Assembly (NCBI RefSeq): GCF_018131105.1
Contig: NZ_JAFCJI010000006.1
Coordinates: 62,001 to 126,000, forward strand
DNA: 64,000 nucleotides
Direction of reading: 5' to 3'
From: Bradyrhizobium manausense
Lineage (GTDB): Bacteria > Pseudomonadota > Alphaproteobacteria > Rhizobiales > Xanthobacteraceae
Positions 23,286 to 33,000 of the stretch are shown piece after piece; position 1 is the stretch's first letter; every line of letters starts with the position of its first letter. The position numbers and the translations under genes were made by a program. The notes below the pieces were generated by a model. The model searched no databases, had not been told where the DNA came from, and saw only the letters and a program-made list of their open reading frames with translations.

Positions 23286-24662
23286 TTACGAGAAGAACGC
23301 GATCTTCTCAGCTTGGGTCATGCGGCGGATCGGCGCCAGCGCGTCGTTGGCAGCGGGGCGAGGCTTCTGCAGGATGCCGCTGGCGAGAATGGTGGCGCCG
23401 AGCGAAGGCTCGGGCAGCGGGGACGGCATCGGCAGCGCTGCGCTGGGAGCTGCGTTGAATGACGCGGCGGCCACCATGGCGGGGGCCGGCTGCTCCATCA
23501 CTTCGGCAGCTGCTTCCGCGATGGCGTCTGTGAGGCGCGCGAGCGATTCCATTGCGATCGGGATTTCGGCGACAGGCTCCTCGGCATCAGGCTCTTCGGC
23601 ATCAGGCTCCTCGACGAGGGGTGCGACCGACGCCCCCATCGCGACGGGCTCCGCTGCCAGCGGCTCCGGCATCGGTTCCGGCACGGGGGCTTCCATCTCC
23701 ATGGGCTCGACGATCGCGTCGAACTCCGGATCTGGCGCGGCCATCTCCAGCGCGATGGCGTCGAGTATGGCTTCGTCCTCGGCTTCGGCGGCGGCATCGA
23801 GCGAGAACTCGTCAGTGATCTCGGCGACGCCCGCGTGAGCGACGACGCTGTCATCGGCCGCAGCAAAACTCTCCTCGACGACGGCGTGGCTCTCGGCAAT
23901 CTCGGGTTCGACCGCGACGTCCATCATCGCGTCCTCGGCGATGCCGCTCACATCTGCGGCCGCCTTGGGTTCAGAAGCGATCTCTTGTGGCGTCTCCGTA
24001 AAAGCCGCGGGTTCTTCGGTCGCCATCGCAACGGGCGCTTCGGCGGCCGGTGCCTCCGCGACCGGTGTTGTTGCCTGCGCAGGCGCCGGAGCAGGCCGCG
24101 CTGCCGCTTGAGGCGCTGCGACGCCGCCAGCGTCCGTCTGCTCGACGCGATCCCTCAGCAGATCGAAGGCGGCCTTGAGGTCGCCGCGCGGGTCGATGGT
24201 CGGCACCTGGGCGCAGGCCGCTTCGATCGAGGCGAGCTGCGAATCAATGAGGTCGCAGATTCGCCCGTCGGCGCCGATCTCGCGCCAGCGCCAGGAGATC
24301 TCCTTGATGATGCGCACGCCGCGCGGAATAGGCGCAAGGCTCGCCTCGAGCACGGCAGGATCGAACGCCTTGGCGGCGGCGATTTCCGCCTCCTCGACCG
24401 CGCGGCGGATCGCAACCAGTGCTTCGGGCAGACGATCCTCGACGACGGGTTGGCGCTGTGCCGCCAGGGTTTCTTCGATTTTCGCGACCGCATCCAGCAC
24501 CATTCGGGTGTCGGCATTGCGGTTGCGCTTGGCGTATTCGCCGAGGAACCAGCGGCCGCGCGCGGTCTCCATGAAGGCTTCGCTGATCGCGTCGTAATCC
24601 TGCTCGTTCGGCTCGGCCGCGCGGGCAGACATAGGCGAGAGGGCGAATGCTTCAGAGGCCAT
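23286..24662 (-). CDS. Ala/Pro/Glu-rich protein with conserved N-terminal helical region, unknown
   Basis: A 458-residue protein. The first roughly 165 residues are helical and ordered (DYDAISEAFMETARGRWFLG, EYAKRNRNADT, a helix with KIEETLAAQR, then ISWRWREIGADGRICDLID). This part looks like a conserved rhizobial domain of unknown function that I cannot name. The rest, about 280 residues, is strongly acidic and Ala/Pro/Glu-rich, with repeats such as EEPDAEEPDAEEP, so probably disordered. The chain ends in a sharply different conserved tail, LAPIRRMTQAEKIAFFS, likely a docking peptide. The start could also be a GTG at 24710. The palindrome at 24690-24702 lies in its promoter region, shared with a divergent transporter. 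Confidence 0.7.
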   Translation of the reverse strand: MASEAFALSPMSARAAEPNEQDYDAISEAFMETARGRWFLGEYAKRNRNADTRMVLDAVAKIEETLAAQRQPVVEDRLPEALVAIRRAVEEAEIAAAKAFDPAVLEASLAPIPRGVRIIKEISWRWREIGADGRICDLIDSQLASIEAACAQVPTIDPRGDLKAAFDLLRDRVEQTDAGGVAAPQAAARPAPAPAQATTPVAEAPAAEAPVAMATEEPAAFTETPQEIASEPKAAADVSGIAEDAMMDVAVEPEIAESHAVVEESFAAADDSVVAHAGVAEITDEFSLDAAAEAEDEAILDAIALEMAAPDPEFDAIVEPMEMEAPVPEPMPEPLAAEPVAMGASVAPLVEEPDAEEPDAEEPVAEIPIAMESLARLTDAIAEAAAEVMEQPAPAMVAAASFNAAPSAALPMPSPLPEPSLGATILASGILQKPRPAANDALAPIRRMTQAEKIAFFS

Positions 24663-24689
24663 GACAATCTCGTCGCGCAAATCACTACG

Positions 24690-24702
24690 CGTTACTGTAA
24701 CG
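24690..24702. promoter_or_regulatory. Perfect palindrome CGTTACTGTAACG between divergent genes
   Basis: A 13-bp perfect palindrome with a single centre base. It is located between the starts of the Ala/Pro/Glu-rich gene (24662, minus) and the MFS gene (24738, plus). Size and place fit an operator for a dimeric repressor of either gene. No regulator gene lies next to it. Confidence 0.4.
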
Positions 24703-24737
24703 ATCACCACGATATCGACCGAATCGCAATTGGTTTG

Positions 24738-25934
24738 ATGCCACCCGAATCACAAATCCCCACGCCAGCATCGGTCAAGCGGCGATTCGCCGTGAGTCTC
24801 GCGCTGTTTTATTCGGCCGTGTTCGCGGTATCAGGCACGCATCTGCCGTTCTTCCCGGTCTGGCTCAAGGCGATCGGCATCGACGCGTCCTGGATCGGTC
24901 TGATCAATGCACTGCCGGCGCTGACACGCTTCACCACGCTGCCGCAGATCGCCGCCTTTGCAGAAAAGCGACAGGCGATTCGTGCGGCCATGATGATCTC
25001 GGTGCTGGCCACCGCGGTCGGCTTTGCGGCCGTCGGCCTGCAGCAGCAGCCGCTGGCGCTGTTCCTGATCTACGCACTCACCTGCATGATGTGGACGCCC
25101 ACGACGCCGTTGACCGATGCCTACGCGCTGCGCGGGGTCGCGCGTTACGGGTTCGACTACGGACCCGTGAGGCTGTGGGGCTCGGCGGCGTTCGCGGCGG
25201 GCTCGCTCGCCTGCGGCTATCTGGTCGACATCATCGCGGCGCGCGATCTGATCTGGATCATCGTCGCATGGGCCGTCATCGCGGTGCTCGCCAGCCTGCT
25301 GCTTCGGCCGCTCGACGATGTCAGGCGCAAGACGGCGGAGACGCATGTCGGCAAGTCGCTGCTGCGCGATGCCGGCTTCTTGGCCGTGATCGCCTCGGCC
25401 GCGCTGATCCAGGGCAGCCACGTCGCCTATTACACGTTTTCCGCCATCAACTGGCAGCTCCATGGTCTCGGCGGCCTGACGATCGCGGGGCTGTGGACGC
25501 TGGGGGTGATCGCCGAGATCATCGTGTTCGCGCTGTCACCGCGGTTCTCGCTGCATCCGTCATCGCTGATGGCGATCGGCGGGCTGAGTGCGGTGCTGCG
25601 CTGGATCGTCACGGCGAACGAGCCGCCGCTGGCGCTGCTCGCGATTGCGCAGCTCGGTCACGGTCTCACCTTCGGCATGACCATCGTCGGCACCATGACG
25701 TTGCTTGTGCAGCGCGTGCCGTCGCATCAGATCGCGCGCGGGCAGGGCTATCTCGCCGCATGCAGCGGATTGTTGGGCGCGTCGACCTCGATCGCGTCAG
25801 GCGCGATCTACGCGCGCATCGGCGATAATCTGTACTACGTCATGGCGGCGATGGCCGCTGCCGGCGCGCTCGTGATCTGGTCGGCCCGGCATCGGCTGAT
25901 AGCTCAGCCCCAGAGTGAGGCATCCGGCGGATAG
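24738..25934 (+). CDS. MFS transporter, HcaT/PPP-like
   Basis: A 398-residue major-facilitator protein with about 12 membrane segments. The first helix region (AVSLALFYSAVFAVSGTHLPFFPVW) and the 'GFDYGPVRLWGSAAF' loop are the signature of the MFS_1_like subgroup, which includes the 3-phenylpropionate carrier HcaT and nucleoside permeases. The substrate is not predictable. The frame is open far upstream, but the membrane protein begins at the ATG at 24738, just after the palindrome. Its last 31 bases overlap the convergent dipeptide-epimerase gene, so the pair is compact but not an operon. Confidence 0.87.
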   Translation: MPPESQIPTPASVKRRFAVSLALFYSAVFAVSGTHLPFFPVWLKAIGIDASWIGLINALPALTRFTTLPQIAAFAEKRQAIRAAMMISVLATAVGFAAVGLQQQPLALFLIYALTCMMWTPTTPLTDAYALRGVARYGFDYGPVRLWGSAAFAAGSLACGYLVDIIAARDLIWIIVAWAVIAVLASLLLRPLDDVRRKTAETHVGKSLLRDAGFLAVIASAALIQGSHVAYYTFSAINWQLHGLGGLTIAGLWTLGVIAEIIVFALSPRFSLHPSSLMAIGGLSAVLRWIVTANEPPLALLAIAQLGHGLTFGMTIVGTMTLLVQRVPSHQIARGQGYLAACSGLLGASTSIASGAIYARIGDNLYYVMAAMAAAGALVIWSARHRLIAQPQSEASGG

Positions 25935-26899
25935 ACCAGGCTCTCGTCATAGCGCAGGGCGTGATCGCGATCGCGTGCCAGCAGTAAGGGGCCGTCGAGG
26001 TCGACGAAGCGCGCCTGCGGTGTCACCAGCATCGCGGGCGCCATCGACAGCGACGTCGCGACCATGCAGCCGACCATGATCTCGAAGCCGAGCGCCTGTG
26101 CGGCGTCGGCCATGGCGAGCGCCTCAGTGAGCCCGCCGGTCTTGTCGAGCTTGATGTTGACGGCGTCGTAGCGGTCGCGGAGCGCCGCGAGGGTTCCGCG
26201 GGTGTGCACGCTCTCGTCAGCGCAGACTGCGAGCGGCCGCTTGATCTGCGCCAGGGCCTCGTCCCGACCTGCCGGCAAAGGCTGCTCGACCAGCGTGACG
26301 CCGACATCGGCGCAGGCGGCAAGGTTCTGCTCCAGATTGGCCTCGGTCCAGGCCTCGTTGGCATCGGCGATCAGCTCGGACTCAGGTGCTGCCTTGCGAA
26401 CCGCCGCGATCCGCTCTGGGTCGCCGTCGCCGCCGAGCTTGATCTTGAGCAGGGGCCGGTGTGCCGCCCTGGCGGTCGCCGCCGCCATGGCTTCGGGTGT
26501 ACCGAGCGAGATCGTGTAGGCGGTGGTGCGCTCACCCGGCACAGGGCGGCCCAGGAGGTTCCAGGCCCGCCGGCCTGCCGCCTTGGCCTCCAGATCGATC
26601 AGGGCGCAATCGAGGGCGTTGCGGGCAGCCCCCGGCGGCATGGCGGTCTGGAGGCCCCGCCGCGTCAGTCCGTCCGCCAAGGCCGCCTGCATCGCCTGTA
26701 TCGCGGCCAAGGTGGCCTCGGGGGTCTCGCCGTAGCGGGGATAGGGCACGCATTCGCCGCGGCCGGTCAGGCCATTTTGGCTAACCTCGGCCACAACGGT
26801 GACCGCTTCCGTCTTGGCGCCCCGGCTGATCGTGAAACTGCCGGCGATGGGAAACCGCTCGATTCGGGCGGCAACACCGGGAACTTTGCTGGAAGTCAT
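25904..26899 (-). CDS. L-Ala-D/L-Glu epimerase (enolase superfamily)
   Basis: A 331-residue muconate-lactonizing-enzyme-type protein that interconverts L-Ala-D-Glu and L-Ala-L-Glu from recycled peptidoglycan. The catalytic set is complete: the KIKLGG lysine pair, metal ligands in DANEAW, VEQPLP and CADES, and the opposite-face lysine in NIKLDKTGG. The N-terminal capping domain carries 'GLTGRGECVPYPRYGETPE', typical of dipeptide epimerases of the YcjG type. The ATG at 26899 is where homology starts. It overlaps the MFS gene tail-to-tail by 31 bases and is divergent from the MlaE-like gene. Confidence 0.88.
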   Translation of the reverse strand: MTSSKVPGVAARIERFPIAGSFTISRGAKTEAVTVVAEVSQNGLTGRGECVPYPRYGETPEATLAAIQAMQAALADGLTRRGLQTAMPPGAARNALDCALIDLEAKAAGRRAWNLLGRPVPGERTTAYTISLGTPEAMAAATARAAHRPLLKIKLGGDGDPERIAAVRKAAPESELIADANEAWTEANLEQNLAACADVGVTLVEQPLPAGRDEALAQIKRPLAVCADESVHTRGTLAALRDRYDAVNIKLDKTGGLTEALAMADAAQALGFEIMVGCMVATSLSMAPAMLVTPQARFVDLDGPLLLARDRDHALRYDESLVYPPDASLWG

Positions 26900-27036
26900 T
26901 TTGAACTCTGGCGAAATCTGAACCTGCTGGTTACCTCTAGCAACTAACATTAACCAGTTGGGGATACCTTTTCTGGGTAAGGGCGCGTGCGCAACAGACT
27001 GATTTTATCCGCCCCGGTCGTACGGGAGCGGACACC

Positions 27037-28170
27037 TTGAGCGGCGATCCGAAGCTGGAACGGATTGCCAAAGGCAACGCGCTGGCCCTCTGCGCCACCG
27101 GAACCTGGACCGCGAGTTTCGCGCCGGTGCTGGAGCGGATGGTCGCCGACGCCGAGAAGCTGGCCGGCAGTCCCCAAAGCATCTTCATCGACGTCTCCGA
27201 GGTCGCCAAGCTCGACACGTTCGGCGCCTGGCTGATCGAGCGGCTGCGCCGCAGCCTGACGAAAGGCACCGTCGAGGCGCAGATCGCCGGGCTCTCGACC
27301 AACTATTCGAGCCTTGTGGACGAGGTCAGGCGGGTCAAGGCCACGCCCGTCATCGACACCAGCACGATCACCATCACCGGCATGCTGGAACAGATCGGCC
27401 GGGCCGTGGCCGGTCTCGCCGGCACGGTTGCGGGCCTCATCGACATGCTCGGCGCGGTGCTCGCGGCGGCCGCGCGCACACTGATTCACCCGCGGTCGTT
27501 CCGCCTGACCTCGACCGTGCATCATATGGAGCAGGTCTGCTGGCGCGCGGTGCCGATCGTGGTGCTGATCACCTTCCTGATCGGTTGCATTATCGCGCAG
27601 CAGGGCATCTTCCATTTCCGCCGGTTCGGCGCCGATATCTTCGTCGTCGACATGCTTGGCGTGCTGGTGTTGCGCGAGATCGGCGTGCTGCTGGTCGCGA
27701 TCATGGTCGCGGGCCGCTCGGGCAGCGCCTACACCGCCGAGCTCGGCTCGATGAAGATGCGCGAGGAGATCGACGCGCTGCGCACCATGGGCTTTGATCC
27801 GATCGAGGTGCTGGTGCTTCCGCGCATGCTGGCGCTGGTGCTGGCGTTGCCGATCCTCGCCTTCCTCGGCGCCATGGCCGCGCTCTATGGCGGCGGTCTC
27901 GTCGCCTGGCTCTATGGCGGCGTCGATCCCGAGGCATTCTTGCTGCGCCTGCGCGATGCCATCTCGATCGACCATTTCATCGTCGGCATCGTGAAAGCGC
28001 CCGTGATGGCCGCGGTGATCGGCATTGTTGCCTGCGTCGAAGGCCTCGCGGTGCAGGGCAGCGCGGAATCGCTCGGACAGCACACGACGGCCTCCGTGGT
28101 GAAGGGCATCTTCTTCGTTATCGTCATGGACGGCGTGTTCGCCATCTTCTTCGCCTCGATCGGAATGTGA
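27037..28170 (+). CDS. MlaE-family lipid ABC transporter permease with N-terminal STAS domain
   Basis: A 377-residue inner-membrane permease. Residues 1-100 form a STAS-like domain (IFIDVSEVAKLDTFGAWLIE), which in E. coli is a separate protein, MlaB; here it is fused. Residues 130-377 are the MlaE permease, with the conserved EIGVLLVAIMVAGRSGSAYTAE segment and 5-6 membrane helices. With the next two genes it forms an ABC importer/exporter for phospholipids or other hydrophobic molecules between outer and inner membranes. It starts at TTG 27037 with GGAG eight bases before it; no better ATG is in frame. Its stop overlaps the following gene region (the ATG is three bases after the stop). Confidence 0.92.
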   Translation: MSGDPKLERIAKGNALALCATGTWTASFAPVLERMVADAEKLAGSPQSIFIDVSEVAKLDTFGAWLIERLRRSLTKGTVEAQIAGLSTNYSSLVDEVRRVKATPVIDTSTITITGMLEQIGRAVAGLAGTVAGLIDMLGAVLAAAARTLIHPRSFRLTSTVHHMEQVCWRAVPIVVLITFLIGCIIAQQGIFHFRRFGADIFVVDMLGVLVLREIGVLLVAIMVAGRSGSAYTAELGSMKMREEIDALRTMGFDPIEVLVLPRMLALVLALPILAFLGAMAALYGGGLVAWLYGGVDPEAFLLRLRDAISIDHFIVGIVKAPVMAAVIGIVACVEGLAVQGSAESLGQHTTASVVKGIFFVIVMDGVFAIFFASIGM

Positions 28171-28172
28171 CG

Positions 28173-28943
28173 ATGGCAGGCGAGATCCAGAATCCCATCA
28201 TCCGCGTCCGCGACATCACCGTGCAATTCGGCACGACGCGCGTGCTCGACGGCCTCAACCTCGACGTCAGGCGCGGCGAGATTTTGGGATTTGTCGGCCC
28301 TTCGGGTGCAGGCAAGTCCGTGTTGACGCGCACCATCATTGGGCTGGTTCCGAAGGTTGCGGGCTCGATCGAAGTGTTCGGCGTCGATCTCGATTCCTCG
28401 AGCACATCGCAGCGCCGCAATGTCGAGCGGCGCTGGGGCGTGCTGTTCCAGCAGGGCGCGCTGTTTTCCTCGCTGACGGTGCGGCAGAACATCCAGTTTC
28501 CGATGCGCGAATATCTTCGCGTGTCGCAACGGCTGATGGACGAGATCACCATGGCCAAGCTCGCCATGGTCGGGCTCAAGCCTGAAGTGGCCGAGCGCTT
28601 TCCCTCGGAACTGTCAGGCGGCATGATCAAGCGTGTCGCGCTGGCTCGCGCGCTGTCGCTCGATCCCGATCTCGTCTTCCTGGACGAGCCGACTTCGGGC
28701 CTCGATCCGATCGGCGCCGGCGACTTTGACGAGCTGGTCAGGACGCTCCAGCGTACTTTGGGGCTGACCGTTTTCATGGTAACCCACGACCTCGACAGCC
28801 TTTACACAGCTTGCGACCGCATCGCCGTTTTAGGGAACGGTAAGATCATTGCGGCAGGGTCGATCGCCGACATGCAGGCCTCGCAGCATCCCTGGCTGAG
28901 GCAGTATTTCCATGGCAAGCGCGCCCGCGCGGTGATGAGTTGA
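28173..28943 (+). CDS. MlaF-family lipid ABC transporter ATPase
   Basis: A 256-residue ABC ATPase: Walker A GPSGAGKS, Q-loop LFQQGALFSSLTV (the Q-x-G-A-L-F form is typical of MlaF), signature LSGGMIKRVALARAL, Walker B LVFLDEPTSGLDP, and H-loop MVTHDLDS. It powers the lipid transporter encoded by the flanking genes. The ATG at 28173 is preferred to a GTG at 28167 that overlaps the upstream stop. MlaE, MlaF and MlaD genes are spaced 2 and 16 bases apart, so they are one operon. Confidence 0.94.
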   Translation: MAGEIQNPIIRVRDITVQFGTTRVLDGLNLDVRRGEILGFVGPSGAGKSVLTRTIIGLVPKVAGSIEVFGVDLDSSSTSQRRNVERRWGVLFQQGALFSSLTVRQNIQFPMREYLRVSQRLMDEITMAKLAMVGLKPEVAERFPSELSGGMIKRVALARALSLDPDLVFLDEPTSGLDPIGAGDFDELVRTLQRTLGLTVFMVTHDLDSLYTACDRIAVLGNGKIIAAGSIADMQASQHPWLRQYFHGKRARAVMS

Positions 28944-28959
28944 GTAGCCGGAGCACCTG

Positions 28960-29832
28960 ATGGAAACGCGGGCCAATTACGTATTGATCGGATCCTTCAC
29001 GCTGGCGGTGATCGCGGCTGCGATCGGCTTCGTGCTGTGGTTCCAGTCGCTGCACACCACCAAGCAGCGCAGCCCTCTGCGCGTCGTATTCGAGGGCCCT
29101 GCCGCGGGCCTGCGCAACGGCGGCAGCGTCAATTTCAACGGTATCCGGGTCGGCGAGGTGGTCTCGGTGAAGCTCGACAATCCGCGGCGGGTTGTCGCAC
29201 TCGCCATGGTCGAGAATAACGCCCCGATCCGCAAGGACACCCTGGTCGGCCTCGAATTCCAGGGTCTGACCGGCGTTGCCGCGATCTCGCTCAAGGGCGG
29301 GGAGGAGGCGGCACCGCCGCCGCCACTCGATGAGGACGGCATTCCGACGCTGATGGCCGATCCGAACAAGCTTCAGGACGTCACCGAGGCAATCCGCGGC
29401 ACGCTCCAGAACATCAACAAGATCGTCGCCGACAATCAGGAGTCAGTGAAGAACTCGCTGAAGAATCTCGAGACCTTCACCAACTCGCTCGCCCGCAACT
29501 CCGAAAAGATCGACGGCGTGATGGCGAGGGTCGACGGCGTGATGCTCAAGGCCGACAGCCTCATGCTCGGCCTCAACTCGCTCGCCGGCGGCAAGGACGG
29601 CGGCGAGCTGTTCCAGACGGTGAAGTCGATCCGCGAGCTCGCCGAGGATTTCGACAAGCGCTCGGGTGCATTGATGACGGACGGCCGCCGCACGCTCGGC
29701 GACATCAGCCGCGCCGTGAACAATTTCGACCGCAACCCGACCCGCGTGCTGTTCGGCGCCAGCAACAGCGCCCAACCGGCTCCGCCGCCGGCCGAGCCGC
29801 CGAAGCCCGCACCCGCGAGCGGCAGGCGGTAG
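28960..29832 (+). CDS. MlaD/MCE-domain lipid-binding protein
   Basis: A 290-residue protein. It has one N-terminal membrane anchor (about residues 6-28, YVLIGSFTLAVIAAAIGFVLWF) and a single MCE domain (about 38-115, with AGLRNGGSVNFNGIRVGEV). A long helical region follows (about 130-255, LQDVTEAIRGTLQNINKIVA, then VKNSLKNLETF), and a Pro/Ala-rich end. MCE rings form the periplasmic lipid channel; the helical part may extend it toward the outer membrane. It is longer than E. coli MlaD (183 residues). No MlaC or ABC-associated lipoprotein gene follows. The operon ends here at a palindromic repeat. Confidence 0.92.
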   Translation: METRANYVLIGSFTLAVIAAAIGFVLWFQSLHTTKQRSPLRVVFEGPAAGLRNGGSVNFNGIRVGEVVSVKLDNPRRVVALAMVENNAPIRKDTLVGLEFQGLTGVAAISLKGGEEAAPPPPLDEDGIPTLMADPNKLQDVTEAIRGTLQNINKIVADNQESVKNSLKNLETFTNSLARNSEKIDGVMARVDGVMLKADSLMLGLNSLAGGKDGGELFQTVKSIRELAEDFDKRSGALMTDGRRTLGDISRAVNNFDRNPTRVLFGASNSAQPAPPPAEPPKPAPASGRR

Positions 29833-29842
29833 AGGAGCTCTC

Positions 29843-29912
29843 GCGACGAAGCAATCCAGACTGCTGCCATAGAGGCGGTCTGGATTGCTTCGCTTCGCTC
29901 GCAACGACGATG
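29843..29912. repeat. Palindromic repeat, 'GAAGCAATCCAGA' family, copy 1
   Basis: A 15-bp perfect inverted pair (29847-29861 and 29878-29892) lies inside a longer imperfect one, between the convergent ends of the MlaD and giant-protein genes. The core GAAGCAATCCAGA recurs at 51023-51098, so the two are members of one dispersed family typical of Bradyrhizobium intergenic spaces. Confidence 0.7.
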
Positions 29913-29996
29913 TGGAGAGAGCGTACACAGGTCTCGTGTCCCGACGCGCTGCGTCTGGGGCACGAGAGCCCTGCGAATGACGCGCGCTCAAACAAA

Positions 29997-30025
29997 AACG
30001 GAGGCCGAAAAGCCTCCGTTCTCAT
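29997..30025 (-). terminator. Rho-independent terminator of the giant coiled-coil gene
   Basis: A 9-bp stem (29997-30005 with 30012-30020). Read on the minus strand it is followed by TTTTTG. It sits 32 bases past the stop of the 1882-residue gene. It can also act weakly on the plus strand. Confidence 0.7.
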
Positions 30026-30051
30026 TTGTATTCGCTGTCGTTGCGCGCCGC

Positions 30052-33000
30052 TTACCCCAGCCGGCCCGCCGCGTGCGCGAGCAGCGTGTAGACCAGACCG
30101 GTCTCCGAGGTCAGATGGCTGCGCAATTCCTGCGGGCCGCGGCCGTCGCGGGCGACTTCGTCGAGCAGACGTTCGAACTCGCCGATGTAGCGGTCGACCG
30201 TGCCCTTGAAGTTGCGGTCGGCGCGGTATTTGCGGGCGACCTCGTCGAAGGCCTTCTGGCCGGCGGGCGTGTACAGGCGCTTGGTAAAGGCCTTGTTCTC
30301 GCCGCGCTGGTAGCGATCCCACATCTCGGAGGCGAGGTTGCGGTCCATCAGCCGGCCGATGTCGAGGGACAGCGATTCCAGCGGATTGCTGCTCGCCTGC
30401 GGGGCCTGCGGCTGCGGAGCGGGTGCAGCCGGGCGGCCACGCGGGGCCTCACGACCGGTCGGAGCAGCCGGGGCGGCGTCCGTGCGGTTCAAGAGATCCG
30501 ACAGCCAGCCGTCGCGGCCCTGGTCGTTGCCGCCGGGAGCAACCGGCGGAGCCTCGGTGCGACGCGAGGGGGCGGGCATGCCGAGGTCCGGCGGCGGCAG
30601 CGTCGAGGCGCTACCAGTGTCGCGCACGCGAGTCTCGGTGCCACGACCGCCCGCGCTTGCCATCAATGGCTCTTCCTGGCGCTGGACGGCGACGGACGCG
30701 CGGCCCGTCGTCGTGACGTCGAGGCCGCGGCCGTGCTGGGCCACGATGCGGTTGAGCTCGGCGAGCGCCTCGATCTGGTCGACGATCACCTTGCGCATCT
30801 GGGCGGTGCTCTCGGCGGCCTCCTGCGGCATTTCGAGCACGCCGCGGCGCAGTTCGTTGCGGGTGGCTTCGAGCTCGTTGTGCATCTCGAACGCCATCTG
30901 CTTCATGCTGGAGACGAGATTGCCGAACTTCTCGGTCGATTGCTTGAACATCGCATCCGCCTCGTCGGTGGTCTGGCGGTAGATGTCGTGCATGGACTCG
31001 ACGGTCTGGCGATGCTCCTCTTCGGACGCGGCCCGCACCGCCTCGAACTGGCGGGTGATCGCGGCCGAACCTGCGCCGGCGGTCTCCGCAACCACACGGG
31101 CGATGTCGCGGGCACGCTCTTCGGCCGCAGCGAGCGACTCATCGAGCAGCCCGGTGAAGCGCGACAGGCGCTGGTCGAGATCGGCGGTGCGCAGGTCGAT
31201 GGTGGTGACGAGCGATTCCAGCGCCGACTTGCGTTCGGCGAGCGAGGCGGTGGTGTTCTTGTTGCTCTGCTCGACGACCTGCGCGGCATCGACGAGTGCC
31301 TTGCCGTGTGCGTCGAACTGGGTCGACAGCTCGCCGAGGTCCTGGAGCGCCTTCGTCGTCTTGCTGTTGAAGACGTTGAGCTGGTCTTCCAGGCCTTGCG
31401 TTGCCGCGCCGTTGCGCGAGGTGACGTCGTTCATCGCCGAGACGAAGTCGGCGACGCGGGTCACCAGCGCCCGCTCGAGTGAGTTGAGGTTGTCGTGTGC
31501 ACCGGTCAGCACCTCCTGGAGCAGGATGTTGCCCTCGCGCAGACGCTCGAACAGCGCCACCGTGTCGGTCCGCAGGATCTTGCTGGTCTCCTGCATCTCG
31601 GTGACGGCCGCAATCGAGACCTGGCGCGACTGGTCGATCGCCGCGCGCGAGGCCGTTTCGAGGTCCTTGAGGGACTTGCCGACCGCACCGGTCGCGATCT
31701 CGCTCGCCGCGTTGATGGTGCGGGCGACTTCGTTGCCGTTGCCCATCATGGTCTGCGAGAAGGCATGGCCGCGCGTCTCGATCGACTTCAGCGCGTCGGA
31801 GGTGACGCGATCGATGTCGAGCGTGAGCTGGCTGGTCTTCGAGCTGATCGCGTCGACGAGCGAGCCGCGCTTGGCGTCGATCATGTTCGAGAGACGGTCG
31901 GCCTGCTGCTGCACATAGGTGACGATCTCGTCGGTCTTGCCGGTCATGGCCTGGCCGAAGCTCGAGCTGGCGGCGAGCACCGAACGCTCGACGTCGGCCG
32001 AGCTCGACTTGACCCGCGAGCTCGCCTCGTTGGAGGCGGAGATCAGCGCGTTCTGCGCGTTCAGCGCGCTGGTCTGGATGTCGTTGGTCGCGTTCGACGT
32101 GGCCGTGCTCAGCGCGCGCTCGATCTCGGTGGAGATCGTGCGGATCTGGCTCGCGGCATCCGCCGAGGTCGAGGTCAACGAGGTCTGGGCCTCGCGGGCG
32201 CTGTTGAGGATGGTCGAGGCGGTGTCGGCGCCGACCGAGGTCAGCGTACGCTCGATGTCCGTCGTCAGCGACTTGATCTGGCTCGCCGCGTCGGTCGACG
32301 CGGAGATCAGAGTGCCCTGGGCTTCACGCACACCACTGGTGAGCGCCTCGATGGTGGCGCCGCCGGCGGTCGCCAGCGCGCGCTGCATCTCGGCTGCGAG
32401 CGAACGGACCTGGCCGGTCTGTTCGGCAGAGACCGCGAGCAGGGTGCTTTGGGCGTCGCGGGCGCTGGTCGTGATCGTCTCGGCCGTGGTCTGGCCGACC
32501 TGCGAGAGCGAGCGGTGCACCTCGGCCGCGAGCGACTTGACCTGGCTTGCCGCATCCGAGGACGCGTTGACCAGCGTGCTCTGGGCTTCGCGTGCACCGG
32601 TCATGATGGTCTCGGCCGTCGAGGTGCCCGCCATCGAGAGTGAGCGCTGGACGTCCGAGGACAGCGCCTTGATCTGGTTGGCGGTCTCGGTCGAGGCCGC
32701 GATCAGCGTGCCCTGAGCATCGCGGGCGCCGGCAGTGATCGATTCCGCCGTCGAGGTGCCAGCCATCGAGAGCGAGCGCTGCACGTCGGCGGTGAGCGTC
32801 TTGACGTGGTTGGCCGCGTCCGAGGAGGCGGTGACGAGCGTGGTCTGCACCTCGCGGGCGCCGGCCAGGATCGAGGCCGCGGTGGCCGAGCCGGCTGCGG
32901 ACAGCGTGCGCTCGACGTCGGCCGCGAGGCCCTTGATCTGGGTGGAGGCATCGCCGGAGGCCGCGACCAGTGACGACTGCGCCTCGCGGGCGCTGGTCAG

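Noticed and set aside
23835..24737. Long N-terminal extension of the MFS transporter
   Set aside because: Antisense to the Ala/Pro/Glu-rich gene and Arg-rich; the transporter proper begins at 24738.
31495..32643. 382-codon plus-strand frame
   Set aside because: Shadow of the 44-residue repeats of the giant protein; its own repeats follow that array.
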